Counted from the first letter of the stretch, positions 43,120 to 60,347 are shown. The stretch: DNA of 64,000 bases from Petrolisthes cinctipes (GCA_033782935.1 JAWQEG010000365.1:806001-870000); one strand, 5' to 3'. A program made the numbers and translations. Notes: generated from the letters alone by a model not told the origin.

Positions 43120-43860
43120 ACACTGTTGGTGAATAGTGTAATGTTGTTGGCGTATCGTGTAATGTTGTGAGTAAATAGTGTAATGTTGGCTGTAGTGTAA
43201 TGTTGGTGAATAGTGTAATGTTGTTGGCGTATCGTGTAATGTTGTGAGTAAATAGTGTAATGTTGGCTGTAGTGTAATGTTGGTGAATAGTGTAATGTTG
43301 TTGGTGAATATTGGAATGTTGTTGGTGAATGGTGTAATGTTGTTGGTGAATATTGTAATGTTGTTGGTGAATATTGTAATATGTTGTTGGTGAATGGTGT
43401 AATGTTGTTGGTGAATAGTGTAATGTTGGTGAATGGTGTAATGTTGGCTATAGTGTAATGTTGTTGAATGGTGTAATGTTGTTGGTGAATAGTGTAATGT
43501 TGGTGAATGGTGTAATGTTGTTGGTGAATGGTGTAATGTTGTTGGTGAATGGTGTAATGTTGTTGGTGAATAGTGTAATATTGTTGGTGAATAGTGTAAT
43601 GTTGGTGAATAGTGTAATGTTGGTGAATAGTGTAATGTTGGTGAATAGTGTAATGTTATTGGTGAATAGTGTAATGTTGTTGGTGAATGGTGTAATGTTG
43701 TTGGTGAATAGTGTAATGTTGGTGAATAGTGTAATGTTGTTGGTGAATGGTGTAATGTTGTTGGTGAATGGTGTAATGTTGGTGAATAGTGTAATGTTGT
43801 TGGTGAATAGTGTAATGTTGGTAAATAGTGTAATGTTGTTGGTGAATAGTGTAATGCCGC
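43120..43860. repeat. Minisatellite, 15-21-bp units
   Basis: About 40 units of GTGTAATGTT(GTT)GGTGAATA. The 141-codon frame across it (MLLVNSVMLVNSVML...) is a repeat artefact. Confidence 0.95.
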
Positions 43861-43914
43861 CGACCTTACTATACCCCTTTTAAAGCCCCTAATTATACCC
43901 CCTTTAACCCCTTA

Positions 43915-49033
<5,119 letters not shown>

Positions 49034-49091
49034 GTCTGTAATGCCGAGTTGTTGCTTTATATATATGGGGATAATTTGATTTGGGTTATAT

Positions 49092-49520
49092 TAGTGCATT
49101 TGTCGCGGCTTCTAGCCGCTTAAATTGTATTTATTGGTTTGTGAAACCAGTACAGCTGGTTGCTATAGAATAGGCCCCTTCACAAGCCCAGGCCCCGTGT
49201 AGGCATAATCTGGGTTGGAAGGGTCAATTCCGTGACGTTCATCAGAAGTAAATAAAATTCAAATCTGGCGCTGTACTGATAGTGGAGCCACCTGGTGGTG
49301 GTGAGGTGAGGTATTAAGCCCCTCCTCCGCTGAATACCGCTCGTCCACTCCAATGAGAAAGAAGTGAGTGCCTGCCGCATCGGGAGGTGGGTGGGACAGT
49401 AGAAGCTGTACTGGTTTCACAAACCAATAAATACAATTTAAGCGGCTAGAAGCCGCGACAAATGCACTATTATTGGTATAGTGAAACCAGTACAGCTGGT
49501 TGCTAAGCATGCGATGCGGT
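49092..49520. repeat. DIRS copy 2 left end, inverted terminal repeat and internal complementary region
   Basis: Outer palindrome arm 49092-49150, ITR to about 49355, internal complementary region about 49405-49515. The variant bases (CAGTACAGCTGG) are shared by all three repeat segments of this copy. Confidence 0.85.
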
Positions 49521-50086
49521 AGGTGGGAGGTGAGGTGGAGGCAATCACGTGCTAGTTAAGAGTGGTTGAGAGCGGAGGGCAGGAAAGGTAACCGAGCCCG
49601 GTGAGGCAGCAGCTAACGCCCCTCCCGACACTGGCTAGGTGAAACGCCGTGGTGGGGGAGAAGTAGCTTATACCATATAACCGTAGACCATTCTGTTATA
49701 GACCAGAATTGTTACACATAAAGTCTTTATAGGTAGACTCGAGGGTTCGGGTCTAGGAGAGGAGGGGGGAGGTTCCCATGGATACTCCCCCCCCCCTTTT
49801 CCTCCCCCCCCCCCCTTATTCAAGTCTTCTGAGTTAGGGCTATGGCCCTCGCTCAGGTAATGTGATCCCGAGGGGATGAAGGAGGACACTAGGATCCAGA
49901 TATCCTGTGTAATAATATCTCCTGTCACTCATCGTAGTTAATAATTGTTTGGAAAATGAATACACAAGAATTCCGTAACAATGTAATTTATTATAGACTC
50001 TCTTTCACCATATGTACACGTGAAGAATGGGGATGAGTATGAAGCTGTACAAGATGTGGATGAGGTATGGGATGATGTGACGGGAC

Positions 50087-52366
50087 TTAAATCACCCGAC
50101 CTTTTCTCTTCGGGCGGCCCCTCCCCCCCATGTGTCTCCCGCGGGGACCCTGGGGAATAGGAGGTGGAGTACCCATAGCCACACAGGGGGTAGGGGAGAG
50201 CGAGTGGAACAGGTACCTCGTCCTGAAGGAGGAAGTGGACGCCCAGCCCCCTAAATCCCTGACCCTCTCCACCGAGTGAGTCCTGAGGAAGGCGAGGGAG
50301 GCGGCCACGCCCCTAACGCTGTGAGCCCTCGGGGCGTGTCCGGGATCCCCGTTCTCTATCACTCGGCAGAGAAGGCGAGCGATTGACCTAGGGAAGAGAG
50401 GGTTACCGGACCTAGAGTTGTAGAAGAGGTGGTCCGGAGAAGCCCCTCTCGTCGCCTCCACGTATGCAACAAAGGCGTGGACTGGGCAGAGGGGGTGGAA
50501 ATTTCCATCCCTCAGGAACGAGGGTACTGCGAGAGGGCCAATTCTGTCGTCAGCCTGCTCGTTCTTAGCTAGAAAAGCAGGGGAGGGGGAAATGGTTAAG
50601 GAAGTAAGGTTAGGGGTTACTGAAGAAAAGGCTGTGTGACGGGTCAGGGCTGCCAACTGAGAAGCCCTGTAACCTGTAGCTAAGGCGAGCAGGAAGAGAG
50701 CTTTCTGGAGGAGGTGACAAACCTCCAGAGGGACCCCCTCGAAGGTCAGGTAGGAAAGGACACGATGAAGGGACCAGGAGGGTGCCTGGGCCCGGTGAGG
50801 TGCGGTCCCCGCCCGAATCCCCATCCTCAGGAGAGAGAGAGGCCTCTCCGAAACCTTAATGTTAAAACCCAGGAGGAGGGGATCAGACAGGGCTGCGTGA
50901 TGCGCAAGCACCGTCGCCGGGGCCCTGTTGGTGGAATCGGCGAGCCACGTGAGGAATTCCAGGACTGTGTCCTCCGAGATGACCCTGGAGGGGTGTCTTC
51001 GCAAGAAGTCCTGGAATCTTTTCCAGCACGATTCGTATTGTCGCACCAAAGACTGACGATGAGCCCTCAACATCTTGTCCACTGTCTCCTTAGTGAACCT
51101 TTTGCTGAGGACTCCCCGTAGAAACTCCAAGCGTGTAGTTTCAGTGACGCTTGGAGTGGTGCAGACAGGGTGCTGGAGAGGCACGCCGATCCCAACTGAA
51201 GGGGATGCGGGCACCACCGGGACAACTCTCCGAACCACGGCTGTGCTGGCCAGCGGGGGGCTATGAGGAGAACCCTCCCCCTGAAAGTGCGCAGCTTGAG
51301 GATCGCCTTCAGGAGGACTGAAGTGGCTGGGGGTGGGAAGAGGTAGAGATGACCCCACCTGTTCCAGTCCTCCGTGAAGGCGTCCGGGCCTCCCGCCTCT
51401 GTTCTGGATGAGAAAGTCAGGAACAGAGGGAGTAGGGCCGTGGATGGGGAGGCGAATAGGTCCACCTCCGGTGTCCCGTAGCGAAGGCAGAGAGACTCGA
51501 ACACAAGGGGACGCAGTTGCCACTCGACTGACGTCCCCCTGAACCTGGATAGGGCGTCCGCCCAATCGTTCTCCCGCCCTGGCACGTAGCGGGCCGAGAG
51601 GTGAATGTCCCTCTTGGCCGCTATTGCGAAAATCTGTTCTGACAGGGACAGGAGAATTTCCGACCGTACGGTGCCCTGTTTCTGTAGGCACTGCACGGCC
51701 GCAACGTTGTCCATATCGAAGCGGACGCCTATCCTGGCAAACTGAGGGTGTCTGTTGAGCCATTCCTTCGCTACCATCAACTCCCGGGCGTTGATGTGCA
51801 GTAGCCTTTCCCCTTCCTTCCATCCCCCGCACCGTTGATGTCCCAGGCAAGACTGGTATCCCCAGCCTACGTCCGATGCGTCTGTCGCCACCGTAATCCC
51901 CGGGGGAGGGAACACCCAGGGGACCCGCTGACGCAGGGCACCGGGACGTAGCCAGGGGCGAAGGAGGCGGTGGAGAGAGGGGGACACTTGCCTGGGAAGG
52001 TCCCTGTGTGCGGGGGACAGGTGGAGGTTTACCTCCCGCGTCAGCCTCCTGTGTTTCAGTCGTCCCAGGGGCATTGCAGGGGCCGCGAAATTTAGGGACC
52101 CGAGCAATGATTCCCACTGGCGGCGAGAGAAAGTACGGGAAAAATGCGCCCGGCGGACGTGGCGGAGGGTCCGGCGGGCGTTGTCTGGAGCGAGAGAGAG
52201 GGTGGCCGAAAGAGAGTCCCACTCTATTCCTAGCCAACACAGCTTGCGAGTGGGGGTGAGAGAGGACTTGGGGATGTTCAACAGAAACCCCATTTCCTCT
52301 AGCACTCCCCTCGCTACCCGGACGTTGTTTGCTACCTGCTCCTTGGAAGGGGCGTGAAGCAACCAA
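50087..52366 (-). CDS. DIRS copy 2 tyrosine recombinase
   Basis: Full-length frame with the same catalytic blocks as copy 1 (GYRASQLAAL, HSVRGVAAS, RTRYLFHS). Few substitutions: SLVRQ for SSVRQ, KVSERP for KVLERP, AQAPS for AQTPS. Recognisable recombinase starts near 51135; upstream residues overlap pol in antiphase. Confidence 0.85.
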   Translation of the reverse strand: MVASRPFQGAGSKQRPGSEGSARGNGVSVEHPQVLSHPHSQAVLARNRVGLSFGHPLSRSRQRPPDPPPRPPGAFFPYFLSPPVGIIARVPKFRGPCNAPGTTETQEADAGGKPPPVPRTQGPSQASVPLSPPPPSPLATSRCPASAGPLGVPSPGDYGGDRRIGRRLGIPVLPGTSTVRGMEGRGKATAHQRPGVDGSEGMAQQTPSVCQDRRPLRYGQRCGRAVPTETGHRTVGNSPVPVRTDFRNSGQEGHSPLGPLRARAGERLGGRPIQVQGDVSRVATASPCVRVSLPSLRDTGGGPIRLPIHGPTPSVPDFLIQNRGGRPGRLHGGLEQVGSSLPLPTPSHFSPPEGDPQAAHFQGEGSPHSPPLASTAVVRRVVPVVPASPSVGIGVPLQHPVCTTPSVTETTRLEFLRGVLSKRFTKETVDKMLRAHRQSLVRQYESCWKRFQDFLRRHPSRVISEDTVLEFLTWLADSTNRAPATVLAHHAALSDPLLLGFNIKVSERPLSLLRMGIRAGTAPHRAQAPSWSLHRVLSYLTFEGVPLEVCHLLQKALFLLALATGYRASQLAALTRHTAFSSVTPNLTSLTISPSPAFLAKNEQADDRIGPLAVPSFLRDGNFHPLCPVHAFVAYVEATRGASPDHLFYNSRSGNPLFPRSIARLLCRVIENGDPGHAPRAHSVRGVAASLAFLRTHSVERVRDLGGWASTSSFRTRYLFHSLSPTPCVAMGTPPPIPQGPRGRHMGGRGRPKRKGRVI

Positions 52367-53066
52367 TCGTCCAGGTACATGAGGGTGGGGACACCCGCCT
52401 CTGCCAGACGGGATGCCACCACCCTCACGAGTTTTGTGAAGACTCGCGGAGCTAGAGAAAGACCGAAAGGGAGCCTGGTAAACTGGAACGTCTCGGTCCC
52501 CACCTGGAAGGCCAGAAAGCGGCGAAACCTGGGGTGGATCGGGACGTGCCAGTAAGCATCCTTGAGATCCAGGGATGCTAACCAGTCTCCCTTCCTCAGA
52601 ACTGTGCGGACCTGAGCAACCGAAACCATCCTGAAATGTAATGTTTTCACGAATTTGTTTAGCCTGCTCAGGTCCATCACCAATCTCGTTTTTCCCTGAT
52701 CCTTTTGGGGACCGTGAATAAACGAGAAAGAAAGACCCTTCCCGTCGCCCGCTCCACTACCCCTTTTTCCCGCATTTCCAACACATGCGGGACGACCGAA
52801 AGTGACACTTTGGTTGAGGCAGGAGGTAGACGTAGTGGCTGTAACAGGAGAAGACAGGTGTCAGTGAGAGTACCGTTAATCCTAATCCCCCGGGGCCCGA
52901 GGGACCCGGGGTGGTTGGGGGGAGAATGACAGGAGAGGCAGAGATTTTGACCGCAAGGGAAAATCTGATTTTGACCTAACGGTAGCCCAAGGACGGGATT
53001 AGGCATAATTCATATGTCAGAAAGTAAGGATGACAGTTACTCACCGGAACAGTAATCCAGGGCCAT
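51067..53066 (-). pseudogene. DIRS copy 2 pol (single-base frameshift)
   Basis: RT and RNase H are conserved in 52683-51067. The N-terminal frame (to 53006, or to ATG 53066 if spliced) ends in VPKRIREKRDW after a T-run is one base shorter (near 52702) than in copy 1. All RT/RNase H catalytic blocks remain, so complementation or reversion would be needed for function. Confidence 0.85.
52976..53044 (-). other. Predicted intron 3 of DIRS copy 2 (69 bp)
   Basis: Donor and acceptor are identical to copy 1 (TTCCG|GTGAGT, CCGTTAG|GTC). Confidence 0.6.
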
Positions 53067-53153
53067 GACAGGCCCTGGCGAATTATCCTTGCTGCCCAGC
53101 CGTGGGTGGGCCAGGCTGCTGACCACCCTGTGAGGCAGCCCAGAGTGGGCCCC

Positions 53154-53373
53154 TCAAGTGGCGCGGTCCTTCTGGGCGGGGTGGTTGAAGGAGGACTTGG
53201 GCTTCGAGTAGGGCTTGGAGCCCTGTCCCCTTCCTCGAAAGGGCTGCTGGCCCCTCTGGGAGGGCCTGTTGTGTGCTCTCGGGGGAGTGGGATAGGAGGG
53301 CCTCGGTAGCCTGGAGGGCTGGGAGGGCCTCCGGGGCTGGTAGGCTGGTCTGGCTGGCTGTGGGGCACGTGGC
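53154..53373 (-). CDS. DIRS copy 2 gag exon 3
   Basis: Same RGG-like basic tail as copy 1, ending at 53154. Open and in frame with exon 2 after splicing. Confidence 0.7.
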
Positions 53374-53473
53374 CTACGGACAAACAGAATGATTAGGACC
53401 CAAAGTAGACCCGAAAATCCTTTCATTTCACCCCCGTGACAACTCGGGTAAGATGAACACGAGAGGTACTTAC
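53374..53473 (-). other. Predicted intron 2 of DIRS copy 2 gag (100 bp)
   Basis: CCAA|GTAAGT donor, TTTGTCCGTAG acceptor; one internal difference from copy 1 (CTGGGTCC for CTTTGGTTCC region) leaves length and sites unchanged. Confidence 0.65.
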
Positions 53474-53734
53474 TTGGAGGTGGAAGGCTTTGGTAAATTG
53501 ATTACCGCTGGGAGGGAGGCGAAGATCGTGTCTGTCGCCGGTTGGTCAAAGAGGGCGGGGGACAAGGGGGCAGCTCGCACCACTCCCCTCTGTGCCATCT
53601 CCGGCGCAGATTTAGCCGCCGCCTGGCGGGCTGCCAGTCTCGCCTCGGCGAACGCCTTCGCCTCCTCCCGCATGAAGTGGGTAGCCATTGCCGCCACGCC
53701 CTCCATCACGGTGGCCATGGAAGAGAGGGTGTCA
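53474..53734 (-). CDS. DIRS copy 2 gag exon 2
   Basis: 87 codons; differs from copy 1 by MATHFM for MSTHFM and QPATD for QLATD. Confidence 0.7.
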
Positions 53735-53850
53735 CTGTAAGGGGTAAACAAGGAAAAAACTGAGCGAACCCGGGGATAAGTACCCGGGAGTAACAGGGAG
53801 ACCCTCTACCCAGCATCCCTAAAAACATGATACACGAGTAAGGTACTCAC
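53735..53850 (-). other. Predicted intron 1 of DIRS copy 2 gag (116 bp)
   Basis: CTAGC|GTGAGT donor and CCTTACAG acceptor as in copy 1. Confidence 0.65.
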
Positions 53851-55523
53851 GCTAGCTGTACACCCGACATCTCGTGGTAGGAGTTGGTTAGGGCGTTGAG
53901 GCAGTCCCTAATCAATGAGGCGGCTGCTTCCGTGGAGATGGTGTGGGCCAGCTCCAGACGGGTAGCAGACTCCGCCTGCCTCAACTTACCATCGGGCTCC
54001 TTCAGCTGATAGGGGACCGGGGGCTCCTTCTCCGTCTTCCACAGGCACTCCCTCAAGCCCGGGGGAGCCCGGGAATGAGGGAGGATGACGGGGAAAGACG
54101 GAGGAGGGGGCTTCCTGGGCGCGTTGTTCCTCTGGTGGTCCAGGGACTTAAGGAGAAGGGCTGGAATATCCAGGTCCCCTTCACTCTTATCCCCCAGGAA
54201 GTACGCGTCCGGGGAAAGGAGGAGAGCCGTGTTACCGTGGGAGCGGTCAATCCTCCAAGCCCCGGACAAGTGTAGCTGGCTGTACTCCACCAGGAAACCC
54301 ATCGCGTCCAGGGTCGCCGCAGAGGACACCCTAGCTGAAGTGGGTAAGGGCGCTGAGATAGGACGGACCTTGTAGAAGGGAATAGCCTCGCCCTTCTCAT
54401 CCGCCCCCCACTTCACCACGACGTCATCCCTCCGGATCCACACGTCTGGTTGAGCTGTGTCCGGAGACCAGGCCACCAGTCTGCCCTCCTCCGAAGAGTG
54501 GGTCCAAGCAGGAGGGAGGAGAGACCAAGAGTAGGGAAGGTATCCGTCTCCCGAAGGAGGGGGTGACGGGGACGGAGGTGCGGTGGTAACCAACTCCTCA
54601 GCTACGTCCCCCGACGGAGACTCGAGCCCTGGGGAAACGGGAGGCACGAAAAGGACTCCCACATCCCCGGGAGGACTCGAGCCCTCGACGGGAGCAGCAG
54701 CGGGAGGCGGGGGAACAGGAGCGGGTTCCGTAGCGACAGCCGGAGGCTGCGCGACGGAAGCCCCAGGAAAAGCGTGAGGAATAAGGGTGTGGAAGATCTT
54801 AACTATCTTCCTCGACGAGGGGCTGTCCCCCCCCCGCTTACCCCTGCGGGAATTGCGGGCGGGCGAAGGAGAGCTCCCCGACGACGAAGAAGAGGAAGAG
54901 GACGACGAAGAAGAGGAGGAAGGAGAACGGCGACGAGCACGGGACTTCCTGGAGTGGCGGGACCTTTTAGCCGAACGCTTGCGTCCTCTAGAGAGGCCTG
55001 AGGAGCCAGCTCTAGCAGGAGGCGAAGCTGGGGGTTCCCTGCTGGGCCCTTGTACCGGTGAGGCAGTCGGGAGAACCAGCGCGACAGACTCGCTCGCTTC
55101 CCGGGGGGATAAGCCCCGAGAAGGAGTCGTAGTACCGCCTAGGGAAGCAGGCTCAATCTCTCGGGCCTCAGGAGGTTCTAGCCCCTGAGACTCCGAGAGA
55201 CAGGAAGAAGGGTAACGGGTCCTGAATAAACCCAGGTCCGCTCCCAAAATCGGGTCCACCCACGCCAAAGAAGAACCGTCTCGTTTGTGGGCCATTCTCC
55301 TAGCCCTCGTCCACGCCATACGAAGAGAAGCAAGGGCAGGGAGCTTGGAGCGGGCAGAAGGGGAGGTAACCCGACACAACTCAGCCCAGGGGCGGCACAC
55401 ACCACACGCCAAAGGGTCGTAACCCAAGGGAGTGAAGCAGGGTGCGTGAGGAGAACAGTGCAGGTGTCCGTCAGGCGAGACCCGCACGGTACATCCTGAG
55501 GCAGCACAAAGGGCACGAGTAGG
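53851..55523 (-). CDS. DIRS copy 2 gag exon 1 (intact)
   Basis: Open throughout, from an upstream acceptor (CTCCCCCAG) to the donor at 53850. Cys-rich start (CAASGCTVRVSPDGHLHC ... CGVCRPWAELC), RS/Ser-rich middle, KIVKIFHTLIPHAFPG, Pro/acidic linker, and a C-terminal half with WIRRDDVVVKWGAD and LDHQRNNAPRK. A continuous reading of the whole 5' exon is possible only in this copy. The open frame extends to a Met at 55550, within the likely polypyrimidine tract, so that Met is probably not the start. Confidence 0.75.
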
Positions 55524-56312
55524 CTGGGGGAGAAAAGAATACACAAACATGGGTTAACACGTGCAAACACTGGAACACAAACCCATCCTCCCCGAAGGAA
55601 AGAAGCGCGGGACACGCCCGCTGAACCTGGGGACCAGAACACGATCCCCCACACTCGCGCAGCCGCCCAGGGAAAAACCCCGTAAAACCAGAATCGTCCG
55701 CCACATGGAGCGGGTAAAAAAGGGCCCCCCCGGACAGATGAACCAGAAGGAGGGGTAGGAGGGGACCCGATAGCCTGAGAAGAAACACTCCAGGCTGAAA
55801 ATAATGGAAGAACCCCAAAGTAAAATAAAAAAACCCCGCCCGGGAGAGGAAGAGAGAACCAGGGCACAATTCTCACTCCCCCCTACCGAGAGGGGACACA
55901 TAATAATCGGGGAAGGCAAGAGGAAGGGCTGCAAAGACCCCATGTGGTCACCACGTGGGGTGGGGAAGTCCCACGTGGCGCCCACTAACCTCGCTAAAAA
56001 CCCCAGAAAACCCCGATAAAATACACACGAAGAATGTACTAGTGGCAGGAGGGACAGTGAAAGAGGGGACAGACGGAGAAAAACTCCGAAAACAGGTGCT
56101 GAAAAGCCCCCTTCGCTTAAGGAAAGAACTAAGTCCTAACGAAGAAAAAACCCCCATAAACACCTAAAAACCCTCCTAGAAAACACACATGAAACATCTG
56201 CAAAGCAGGCTAGCCACTTGAACACAAAAGAAAACTTAGCAGGAACACGCGACACAATACCATAGCGTAGCAGCGAGGAGCGTAGATGTTGACAGACGTG
56301 TGTTCCGCGACA

Positions 56313-56533
56313 GAGTGGACGAGCGGTATTCAGCGGAGGAGGGGCTTAATACCTCACCTCACCACCACCAGGTGGCTCCACTATCAGTACAGCGCCAGAT
56401 TTGAATTTTATTTACTTCTGATGAACGTCACGGAATTGACCCTTCCAACCCAGATTATGCCTACACGGGGCCTGGGCTTGTGAAGGGGCCTATTCTATAG
56501 CAACCAGCTGTACTGGTTTCACTATACCAATAA
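56313..56533. repeat. DIRS copy 2 right inverted terminal repeat
   Basis: Complement of the left ITR with matching copy-specific variants (GTGGACGAGCGG; AGCAACCAGCTGTACTGG). Confidence 0.85.
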
Positions 56534-56742
56534 ATGCCATTTTCTTTTTTCTTTTTTAGGGGGTGGGGATGGCTAGCACTCCCTCCAAACTTTACCACAA
56601 AAACAAAACAAAAACAGCCCACTTCAGTATACGAGTAGGGGAACTGATTGGTTGCATTGTTCAAAAAGCTACGTACACTCCAAAATGCCGACAACAAAAC
56701 GACCACCTTTAACTGTTAGTCATTCAGAGTTATGATGTAGGG

Positions 56743-57058
56743 CAGTGGTTCTCAACTCATTTCTGTCCACGGACCACTAACCCAATGAAAACAATGTCGT
56801 GGACCATTTGAATTTTGAATGTCATCTCTCTGTGGTATTTCATGATTATAGTTTACATTATGACCACAATATTTGAATGTAGTGCAAAATTTTTCGAGGG
56901 GGAGCACAATTTTGGGCATCTTGGGTTACTGTTAAGGGTGTCCAGTATACAGACGTCCCGGGCGTTTCGGGACGCACTATCGGACAGAGCCCTGTGGACC
57001 ACCTGAAAAGTCACCATGGACCACCAGTGGTCCATGAACCACCAGTTGAGAACCACTG
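56743..57058. mobile_element. hAT-type MITE (316 bp)
   Basis: Perfect 16-bp terminal repeats CAGTGGTTCTCAACT.. / AGTTGAGAACCACTG with 8-bp target duplications ATGTAGGG (56735-56742, 57059-57066). CAGTGGTTCTCAAC is a widespread hAT terminus. No transposase. Confidence 0.92.
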
Positions 57059-57390
57059 ATGTAGGGCCTTGGCTAATCATATGACAGAAAGTAACTGTAT
57101 TGTGTAGTGATGTAATGATAACCTGGAGAGAATAATTACTGTTTGATGGACGCAGAGGATGTGGGTATCGTATACTGTCTGGGTCAATAGTCTTGTAACA
57201 TGCAACTTACAATGAAACGGTCTCCAAAAATGGTGCCAAACAATAGCTGTTGGTTGTTCTCTGTAATATTGGTTCAAAAGATTCACTCTCACGGCTCACT
57301 TTCCTTATGCAGAACTTATGACTGTACAATTTATTAATAATAAAGACTAAAATATTTTTTAGTTGGGAGATAGAGAGAGGAACCAAACCG

Positions 57391-57395
<5 letters not shown>

Positions 57396-57424
<29 letters not shown>

Positions 57425-57426
57425 CT
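57396..57426. repeat. (AAC)n microsatellite
   Basis: Ten CAA units. Confidence 0.95.
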
Positions 57427-58010
57427 GTACTGTGATATCTGCTCGTAGTTTCGGTCAAATACAATGAATTAATATACCAACTACATCATTTCTTACAAGT
57501 ATAATATGGTTACAAGCTTTTCAATTATCACAATGCACTATAGTAGTCCGTATATAATCACCACGAGCTTGTTTGCTTCCTTGTTGGCGTGCTTGCTGTG
57601 GCTTATGTTGTTGTTGTTCCTGTTGCTCAAGGAGATAGACAGACTGTAATGTAACAACAAAGGGGAGTATAGTATTTACAGTGGAGTGCCTTCATTCTTC
57701 CGTAGTATGTCAGTCAGGAAACAGAACCAATGAAAACATAATTATAATGATATCCACACTGGATTATAGTGTGGAAAAATCATCAATTGCTCCATGCTGA
57801 TTTACCACTACCAACAACACCAACAACAATACTGTACTATAAATATATACTCCCTTAATTATTATATCCAGCATCACCACCTCTTTTCACAGGCCTTTAC
57901 AAATTAATATCACACTTTATATTACAACAACAACACACCTTCACTTCATCATCTCACGTAATTAACTAATAAAGTCCATGCACCTCACTGAACCTAAATA
58001 CACCAATCAA
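57427..58010. other. Stretch without a recognised gene
   Basis: A/T-rich; nothing recognised. Confidence 0.35.
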
Positions 58011-58176
58011 TTAAGGGGGTGCGGGAATAGGGGGGTGCGGGAGTAGGGGGACAGGCTTGGGGGTGGGGGGGTTAGGAGAGTGCGGGAATAGGGGACAGGC
58101 TTTCTACCCCCCCCCAAGCATGTCCCCCTATTCCCCCCCCCCCAGAAGCCTGTCCCCTACTCCCGCACCCCCTTAA
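58011..58176. mobile_element. MITE family B, copy 2 (TTAA ends, G-rich)
   Basis: TTAAGGGGGTGCGGGAATAG at left; CTACTCCCGCACCCCCTTAA at right. GGGACAGGCTT / AAGCCTGTCCCC are inverted inside, and the left arm is internally duplicated. Confidence 0.75.
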
Positions 58177-58520
58177 ACTTGTGCCTCTGTTTTCAATGTG
58201 GTCACAGCGAGGTGGAGACAGGCAGATCACTCGGTCCACCATTAGTAATATATAACGTATGTGTTGGTGGTCAATTGTTTTTCTTTATAATTATTATGTT
58301 TCGTTCGTTCTCTCATAAATTTTTGAGTTTCGACACTACAAAAAAAAATAATAATAATAAGTAAAAGAAATAGATAAAGAAATAAGTATAGCATCAGACA
58401 GTTTTTAAAAATTTAGTTTTGTTTACTTTTAATTTTTATCTTTACGTCCGTTCAGAATTAATTAATAATATAAGGTTTGATAATTATACTAGACTGAGAT
58501 TGTTAATTTAAAGGACTATA
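58177..58520. other. Stretch without a recognised gene
   Basis: Nothing recognised. Confidence 0.35.
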
Positions 58521-58534
58521 AGGGAACCGGGAGT

Positions 58535-59060
58535 AGAGAGAGAGAGAGAGAGAGACGGAGAGAGAGACACTGAGATGGTGAGAGTTATAGTCCACGAGTG
58601 ATAATAAAAATAAAGTTACTACCGTGTACCTGAATATGATCTGAAGCCCTCCACCCCTCCCGTCGTTCCTGCACCCCCTTCTCTCCCTCACACCTCTCTC
58701 TCTCCCTCACTTCTCCCTTACACCTCGTCCTCTGTCCCTCTCTCTCTCTCTTTTTCCTTACACCTCTCTCTCTCTCTCTTTTTCCTTACACTTCTCCTCT
58801 CTATCTCCATCTCCCTCTCTCCCTCATTCCTTCACCCCTCCTCTCTCCCTCTTCACATACCCCCCCCCCCCTCGCTCTCTCTCTTCCTCTCCCGCACCCC
58901 CCCACCCCCCCATTCCCCCTCTCTCTCTCCCGCACTCATCCCCTCTCTCTCACACTCTTCTCCCTACCCCCCTCTCTCTCTCTCCCGCGCCTCTTCCCCT
59001 GCCGCACCCCACCCCCCCATTTCTCTCTCTCACTCCTCTCCATACCCCTATCCTGCCTCT
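58535..59060. repeat. (GA)n and C/T-rich low-complexity region
   Basis: Short GA run at 58535-58570, then 400 bp of CTCTCTC, CCCTC and CCCCCC mixtures. Confidence 0.9.
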
Positions 59061-59234
59061 CATTCCCACCGTCATTAATATAAGTATAAGTCTATTCCAC
59101 ATAAACTGGCGAAGAGAAGCTTCCATTTCCTGTCTCTATCCTTGGTCACAGGTAGAACCACGGTCGAGTATTCTACCTCCTTGGGTAGAACCAGAACGCA
59201 AGTGACATTGGAAGGATTATCTCCTCTCCTAATC

Positions 59235-59237
<3 letters not shown>

Positions 59238-59293
<56 letters not shown>

Positions 59294-59327
59294 AACTGTA
59301 TCTCATAACAGACAAACACACACACAC

Positions 59328-59372
<45 letters not shown>
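59238..59372. repeat. (GA)n - (CA)n - (TA)n microsatellites
   Basis: GA at 59238-59291, CA at 59315-59327, TA at 59329-59372. Confidence 0.95.
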
Positions 59373-59374
<2 letters not shown>

Positions 59375-59701
59375 TATAATTATCAGGTATGCGGTATATA
59401 TTTTATTGAAATACAGCATGAAGATATGTGTAACGTGGTTTGACTCTTGTATAAGTAGAGCTTTATATGACTGATAACAAAGAGAAGGTGGGAATGTATA
59501 GAAGGAGGTGTAAGCCTCAATGAACCTGTACTGACACATGCTAGGTCAGGTGTAGGCCTAGGCTTAGTGTCAGGTCAAGGTGGGTGGTGTTTTTGTCCTT
59601 AAGATATATTATGCACCATGATCTGGCAACACCCTTTCTTTGTTGATGCAGGCAACACCAATAAGACTAAAAGTTAGTGTTATTTGTCTTGGATGCAGGT
59701 A

Positions 59702-59921
59702 CACTGGCGGTCAGAAGTTGTGTCCCGCTCCCCGGGCATGATGAATCCCAACCAGTCAAAGTTCGAAGGTTCGATCAACGTGCGTCATGAGAAGAGAAGT
59801 GGGAGATGCCGGGGTGCGGTAGGAAAGGGAGGTAGGGGAGAGGGAATCGATATAGTGGTTTGTTCCATTGGATGATAAGGAACAAATATTGGCAGCAAGT
59901 GAATTTAACCTAGCGATAAGG
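59702..59921. repeat. Tc1/mariner left inverted repeat
   Basis: 220 bp; a C/T difference (CCAGTC versus CCAGCC) is the main mismatch to the right arm. Confidence 0.92.
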
Positions 59922-60347
59922 TTTGTTTTCATTAAAAGAAAAACAAATTTACAATAATGTGCATATACTGGTTATGACTATGGATAAAATCGCAAGAGAA
60001 AGTGGGGATAATTTTAGGTATATAAAAATGCTGAAATGTGATTCTCCATTTCAAAGCAAACGGATAGTGGTTGAAATAGACAGCACGAAGTGATGAGCTT
60101 AGCCATACTGTATGCCTTCCCCAGATTTCCTTCATCTGCGATTAGGGTAAGTTGGTCTGAATGTTTTCTACCATATTGCACACATCAGATTCATGTGCCA
60201 CCCACGTCTGACCTATTTCTCCCAATTCTGTGCTTAAGCCGCAAAGCAGCTATAATATAATATTTTATTATAAAATTAGAGAGTGTTCAAATGGAAGTAA
60301 GACTGTTTTTAATGTATAAGAGAGGAGCTAAGCTTCATGTATTTGCC

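Larger units (their letters stand above)
49092..56533 (-). mobile_element. DIRS-type retrotransposon, copy 2 (7442 bp)
   Basis: Same architecture, orientation and termini as copy 1. It sits 58 bp upstream of the sulfotransferase ATG, transcribed in the same direction. Gag exon 1 is open; pol has a one-base frameshift. Confidence 0.93.

Noticed and set aside
43458..43883. 141-codon frame in the minisatellite; also considered a CRISPR-like array
   Set aside because: Units are contiguous and 15-21 bp with no unique spacers; the frame is a repeat artefact in eukaryotic DNA.
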